Assembly (NCBI RefSeq): GCF_017068455.1
Contig: NZ_CP070608.1
Location: 2,089,488 to 2,153,487 of the forward strand
Source of the DNA: Fulvivirga lutea
GTDB taxonomy: Bacteria > Bacteroidota > Bacteroidia > Cytophagales > Cyclobacteriaceae
DNA length: 64,000 bases
Direction of reading: 5' to 3'
The position numbers were made by a program, and so were the translations under genes. The notes beneath the pieces were generated by a model. It saw only the letters and a program-made list of their open reading frames with translations, did no database searches and was not told the origin of the DNA. Numbering within the stretch: the first letter of the stretch is position 1; each line of letters starts with the position of its first letter. Shown here in pieces: positions 61,066 to 64,000 of the stretch.

Positions 61066-61542
61066 TTAAATGCCCTTTGAGAAGCGATGAACTACATAAT
61101 TTACAATAAGAATAAAAACTGTTAATAATACAGCTAACAGATAGTGATGGAGTGCCACGCAAATGCCAATACCGCTCGAGTAGAGTAGGGTGGCTGCTGT
61201 GGTTATTCCATAAATATTATGTTCATCTTTCTTTTTAAGTATGGTACCGGCACCTAAAAAACTGATACCTACTACAATTGCCTCAAATAGTCTTATGGGG
61301 TCGGCATTAATAGAATTTGGATAATTGGATTCCAAGAATAAGATGATTGGCTTGCTTAGTAAAATAATGAGACAGGTTGCTCCACCAACTATCATATTGG
61401 TGCGTAACCCCGCTTCTTTATCAGCCTTTTCCCTTTCATAACCTACTACCATTGTAAGTAATGTGGCAATAACCACATCGCCAAAAATGGCAAGTTCTTC
61501 AGGATGTATGAGTTCACCCACAAGGTTTAACATCGGTTCCAT
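61066..61542 (-). CDS. MgtC/SapB-family membrane protein (short form)
   Basis: The 158-residue protein has four to five membrane helices and the family signature VVGYEREKADKEAGLRTNMIVGGATCLIILL, then GAGTILKKKDEHNIYGITTAATLLYSSGIGI. It lacks the cytosolic ACT-like domain of Salmonella MgtC. Family members affect Mg2+ stress survival and inhibit F-ATPase in pathogens. It is last of the USP-GNAT-MgtC unit, 16 bp after the GNAT gene. Confidence 0.88.
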   Translation of the reverse strand: MEPMLNLVGELIHPEELAIFGDVVIATLLTMVVGYEREKADKEAGLRTNMIVGGATCLIILLSKPIILFLESNYPNSINADPIRLFEAIVVGISFLGAGTILKKKDEHNIYGITTAATLLYSSGIGICVALHHYLLAVLLTVFILIVNYVVHRFSKGI

Positions 61543-61558
61543 GAATCTAGGAGCTTAT

Positions 61559-61855
61559 TTACGCTGATTCTATAATCAATTCTTTATATTCAGGATTTCT
61601 ATCGATATAATCCTGTACAAAAGGACATGAAGGTATTATTTGTAAATTTTCTTTCTGGGCATGTTCTAATACATGTTCTACAATAGAGGTAGCAACCCCT
61701 TTTCCTCTAGCTTTCTTTGGTACGTATGTTTCCTTCAAATCCAGTATATCCAGATTTTCAGATTCATATTGCACGTATGCCTGGGAATTTTTCAAATTCA
61801 CAAAGAATCTTTCATTTTTCTGACTGTGTTCTACATTTAGATTATTCAATACCAT
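61559..61855 (-). CDS. Small GNAT-type N-acetyltransferase
   Basis: The 98-residue protein belongs to the short GNAT group (YidJ/GATL type): AYVQYESENLDILDLKETYVP, the acetyl-CoA loop with RGKGVA (50-55), and IIPSCPFVQDYIDRNPEYKEL at the end. Acetyl-CoA binding is expected; the acceptor is unknown. It sits between the UspA gene (22 bp) and MgtC gene (16 bp). Confidence 0.87.
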   Translation of the reverse strand: MVLNNLNVEHSQKNERFFVNLKNSQAYVQYESENLDILDLKETYVPKKARGKGVATSIVEHVLEHAQKENLQIIPSCPFVQDYIDRNPEYKELIIESA

Positions 61856-61877
61856 AGTTTTTTATTTTTATAGTTAC

Positions 61878-62717
61878 TTACTTTAAAATTAACATTGGAA
61901 TACCTGCCTTTCGGATCATTTGCTTTCGAGTACCTGGGCTAAATAATCGCTTGAAAAATCCATGATCTCTGTAGAGCAATACCAGTAAATCCATGTTTTG
62001 AGCATCAATAAATTCTTGAATTCCTTCGGTAATATCGCTTTCTATTATAGTGTGGTATTTGAAATGATGAATATCATTATTTAGCATTTTTTCTTTCAGT
62101 GACTGATAAATATCTTTTTGGGCTGTTGTCAGCTCTTCAGTTTTCTTTTCTGTAACATGAAATGCTTCCACAGAAGCTTCATAGCGAACTATAAAGGGCT
62201 GTAAGTCCTCTAACGATATTTCATCTTTTGTTTCACCTTCATCAAGTGCTAACCCTACTCTTTTTAAAGGTTGGTATTTATAATTTTCCGGAATTATTAA
62301 TACTGAGCAATTAGATTCTCTAGAAAGCAATTCAGCTTTTGTTCCAAAAAATGCTTCCAAATCGGTAGATTCTTCACTGTTTAGCACAAGCAAGTCAGGA
62401 GTAAATTCTTCTGGCATATTCGACAATAGCGTATGCGCTGATCCCGGCATCACTAATAATTGATATTCAATATCTTGTAACTCAGAAAGTTCGTTTAATC
62501 TCTTTTCTGTGCTTTCACGAATTTTATCTTCATCGAATGGTTCAATCGGTGCCGTTAATCCTCCAAATTGCTCCGTTGTAAATTCCTCAGTATAAATAGG
62601 ATAGCACTTCAGCAAAATTAACCGCGCATTCAACTTTTTTGTAAGTTGAATTGTCGGTTTTAAATGTGATGATAATTGATCGGTAAGATCGATTAGTGCT
62701 AGAATATTGTTAATCAT
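61878..62717 (-). CDS. Universal stress protein, tandem UspA domains
   Basis: The 279-residue protein has two UspA folds (about 1-142, 145-279). Both ends, NSEESTDLEAFFGTKAELLSRESNCSVLIIP and YRDHGFFKRLFSPGTRKQMIRKAGIPMLIL, have the strand-loop-helix shape of the ATP site but lack the full glycine signature, so ATP binding is doubtful. It is a paralog of the protein at 55468 and has the same length. It opens the USP-GNAT-MgtC unit. Confidence 0.88.
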   Translation of the reverse strand: MINNILALIDLTDQLSSHLKPTIQLTKKLNARLILLKCYPIYTEEFTTEQFGGLTAPIEPFDEDKIRESTEKRLNELSELQDIEYQLLVMPGSAHTLLSNMPEEFTPDLLVLNSEESTDLEAFFGTKAELLSRESNCSVLIIPENYKYQPLKRVGLALDEGETKDEISLEDLQPFIVRYEASVEAFHVTEKKTEELTTAQKDIYQSLKEKMLNNDIHHFKYHTIIESDITEGIQEFIDAQNMDLLVLLYRDHGFFKRLFSPGTRKQMIRKAGIPMLILK

Positions 62718-63048
62718 ATTTAGTTTAATTGTGTTCTGTTATACAGTCTTTTAAGTACAAGCACTATACCACTAATGCAGAACAAGGTCTGGTAATCATT
62801 TAGAGTGTTTTGCCCTTTTAGCCACAAACTCCTGTAGAAAAATGTACCCATCTTAGTAATGCAGTCGTAGAAATAACTTCTCAGAAGTGCACACATTTAA
62901 CTCTCTTCTTATTATAACAGCGAAATAAATAGTAGGCATAACTTTTGGCGAATATTATAGAAAAGGCAATCCTGTTGTAACGGGTTAGTAGTCAATAAAT
63001 TAACCCTTATATACTATCCTAAAGTAGCAAGCCCTAAAAAAAGACGTT
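62718..63048. other. Divergent promoter region, no gene seen
   Basis: This 331-bp gap separates the minus-strand UspA operon and the plus-strand DUF2383 gene. It has one weak -24/-12-like string on the minus strand (TGGTAT-AGTGC-TTGTA, 62771 down to 62756) and the octamer TGTACCCA, also seen near 60953. No ORF or strong hairpin is visible. Confidence 0.35.
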
Positions 63049-63504
63049 ATGAATAACAAGAAAACGAAAATAAAGCAGCTGATTAAAAAATTAAAAATGG
63101 CTGAAGAAATTTATAAAAGAGCGTCTATCAAAGTTCATGATCGACCTATGACAGAATATTTTGCAGCTTTGGCCAATAAGAAAAATGGATTCATTGATAC
63201 ATTGGTTGCCAACTCTCAATTAGGTCAAGAAAATGTGTCTATTGGAGTAAAAGATCGTTTTCGTGTTGAAATGGAGAAAATAGGTATTGAAGTGAATAGT
63301 ATTTTAATAAGGCTCAATGAGTTTGAATTGATGGATTTCTGCATTAAGCGTGAGGAAGAACTTGTATCAATGTATCAAAACGTGCTGAACGAATATGACG
63401 ATCAAGATTTTGTTGAGAAAATGATACTGGATCAATTAGTATACTCTAAAGACATACTCATTAGGCTTAATGAGAAAAAAGATACCTATGAATATAAATA
63501 TTAG
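63049..63504 (+). CDS. DUF2383 (PA2169-like) four-helix-bundle protein
   Basis: The 151-residue protein is entirely helical, with four helices and a ferritin-like layout; E-rich patterns such as FCIKREEELVSMYQNVLNEY and YFAALANKKNGFID match the DUF2383 family of stress-induced proteins. It has no signal peptide. Metal binding is possible but not shown by the sequence. It is 111 bp upstream of the final response regulator gene, same strand. Confidence 0.75.
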   Translation: MNNKKTKIKQLIKKLKMAEEIYKRASIKVHDRPMTEYFAALANKKNGFIDTLVANSQLGQENVSIGVKDRFRVEMEKIGIEVNSILIRLNEFELMDFCIKREEELVSMYQNVLNEYDDQDFVEKMILDQLVYSKDILIRLNEKKDTYEYKY

Positions 63505-63615
63505 TATTAGCTAGCCAGAGTTCCGGAATAATAAACGGGAATTATCATTCATTTTTAGTATATTTTGTTTCCAATCAAAATCTTCAGTTTTTAACGAAGA
63601 ATATAGGAGGAATTA

Positions 63616-64000
63616 ATGATCAAACCCGCTTCCAGAAGTATTCTCATCATTGACGGTGACGAAAGTATTAGCATTAAGTTGAATAAGTATCTCTCAAAAA
63701 AGGGATTCAATGTTCTTGTAGAAGATAGTGTTCAAAGTGCTCTTTCGCTAATCAAAAAGGAAAAAATAGATCTGGTAATTACAGATTTTGAGCTGGCTAA
63801 ATATACTGGCATTGAGTTATTGCAAAAGGTTAAGATTTACAACCCTGCTATTCAGGTAATTATTGTTACCGCTTATGCTGAAATTCGTTTAGCCGTTGAA
63901 GCTCTTAAAAAAGGTGCCTTTGATTATGTTACTAAACCTTTATTTCCCGATGAAATTTTAGACACTATCAACAATGCACTGGAGGCACGATTAGAAGCAC
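63616..64000 (+). CDS. Response regulator receiver domain, NtrC-like (cut by window edge)
   Basis: 128 codons are visible and give a full receiver domain: acidic pair in LIIDGDES (D13, D15), phospho-acceptor D57 in VITDFEL, T85 in VTAYAE and K107 in YVTKP. The style (TAYAEIRLAVEALKKGAFDYVTKP) is that of NtrC/AtoC-type sigma-54 activators, so AAA+ and Fis domains probably follow outside the window. The start is set by AGGAGG (63605-63610), an unusually good Shine-Dalgarno sequence for this organism. It may regulate the adjacent stress cluster. Confidence 0.85.
   Translation, partial: MIKPASRSILIIDGDESISIKLNKYLSKKGFNVLVEDSVQSALSLIKKEKIDLVITDFELAKYTGIELLQKVKIYNPAIQVIIVTAYAEIRLAVEALKKGAFDYVTKPLFPDEILDTINNALEARLEA

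Noticed and set aside
1-64000. tRNA, rRNA, transposase, integrase or prophage genes
   Set aside because: None was recognised on either strand; no cloverleaf, IS terminal repeats or phage-type proteins were seen, though a small RNA could escape reading by eye.

Overview
The window reads as a chromosomal segment of a free-living, probably marine Bacteroidota bacterium, most likely order Cytophagales (inference). The evidence is as follows: two large secreted leucine-rich-repeat proteins end in type IX secretion (T9SS) sorting domains; genes lack Shine-Dalgarno sites and several carry TAnnTTTG-type -7 elements; there are several long FtsX/MacB-type permeases, TPR-histidine kinases, OmpA/PD40 and carboxypeptidase-regulatory-domain proteins, and an A/T-rich composition. 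No rRNA, tRNA, CRISPR array, transposase or phage gene was seen. Both ends cut genes: an SDR oxidoreductase at the left and an NtrC-like response regulator at the right.

Layout. 0-5.8 kb: SDR start, J-domain/KTSC protein, acyl-CoA dehydrogenase, LRR-T9SS protein. 5.9-10.3 kb: NtrY-like kinase and sigma-54 activator pair interrupted by an antiparallel DoxX gene, then a MarR regulator with a second DoxX gene. 10.3-16.8 kb: DUF885 protein, ECF sigma factor with an unusual anti-sigma/YCII fusion, and divergently a lipoprotein plus outer-membrane barrel pair. 16.9-31.4 kb: four tandem MacB/FtsX-type permeases, a TPR-histidine kinase, the ABC ATPase, a TolC-type outer-membrane factor and a third DoxX gene. 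31.6-43.5 kb: ribosomal protein S1 with a structured leader, cystathionine beta-synthase, a TPR protein ending in a lone HisKA helix pair, a c-heme protein, pyruvate carboxylase, a glycosyltransferase-like membrane protein and PlsC. 43.6-55.2 kb: exported TPR-CHAT protein, OmpA/PD40 protein, small membrane proteins and the 1691-residue LRR-T9SS protein. 55.5-64 kb: a dense stress/dormancy-type cluster (two tandem-UspA proteins, ArsC-like, coiled-coil, YceI, DCC, SpoIIAA-like, baeRF, MgtC, GNAT, DUF2383) ending in another response regulator.

How parts may work together. A 22-bp palindrome AGTGTATC-N6-GATACACT occurs exactly twice in intergenic DNA: between the sigma-54 activator and the MarR gene, and upstream of the four-permease cluster. 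Three genes (first permease, ABC ATPase, and a membrane protein in the stress cluster) carry the same element TGGCAT-N5-TTGGC 21-30 bp before their start codons, with the spacing of a -24/-12 sigma-54 promoter but a TTGG rather than TTGC -12 box. I infer that the NtrC-like regulator at 7.9-9.3 kb controls the ABC export cluster, and that sigma-54-type control extends to the stress cluster. This is the most interesting signal in the window, together with the anti-sigma/YCII fusion and the S1 leader RNA.
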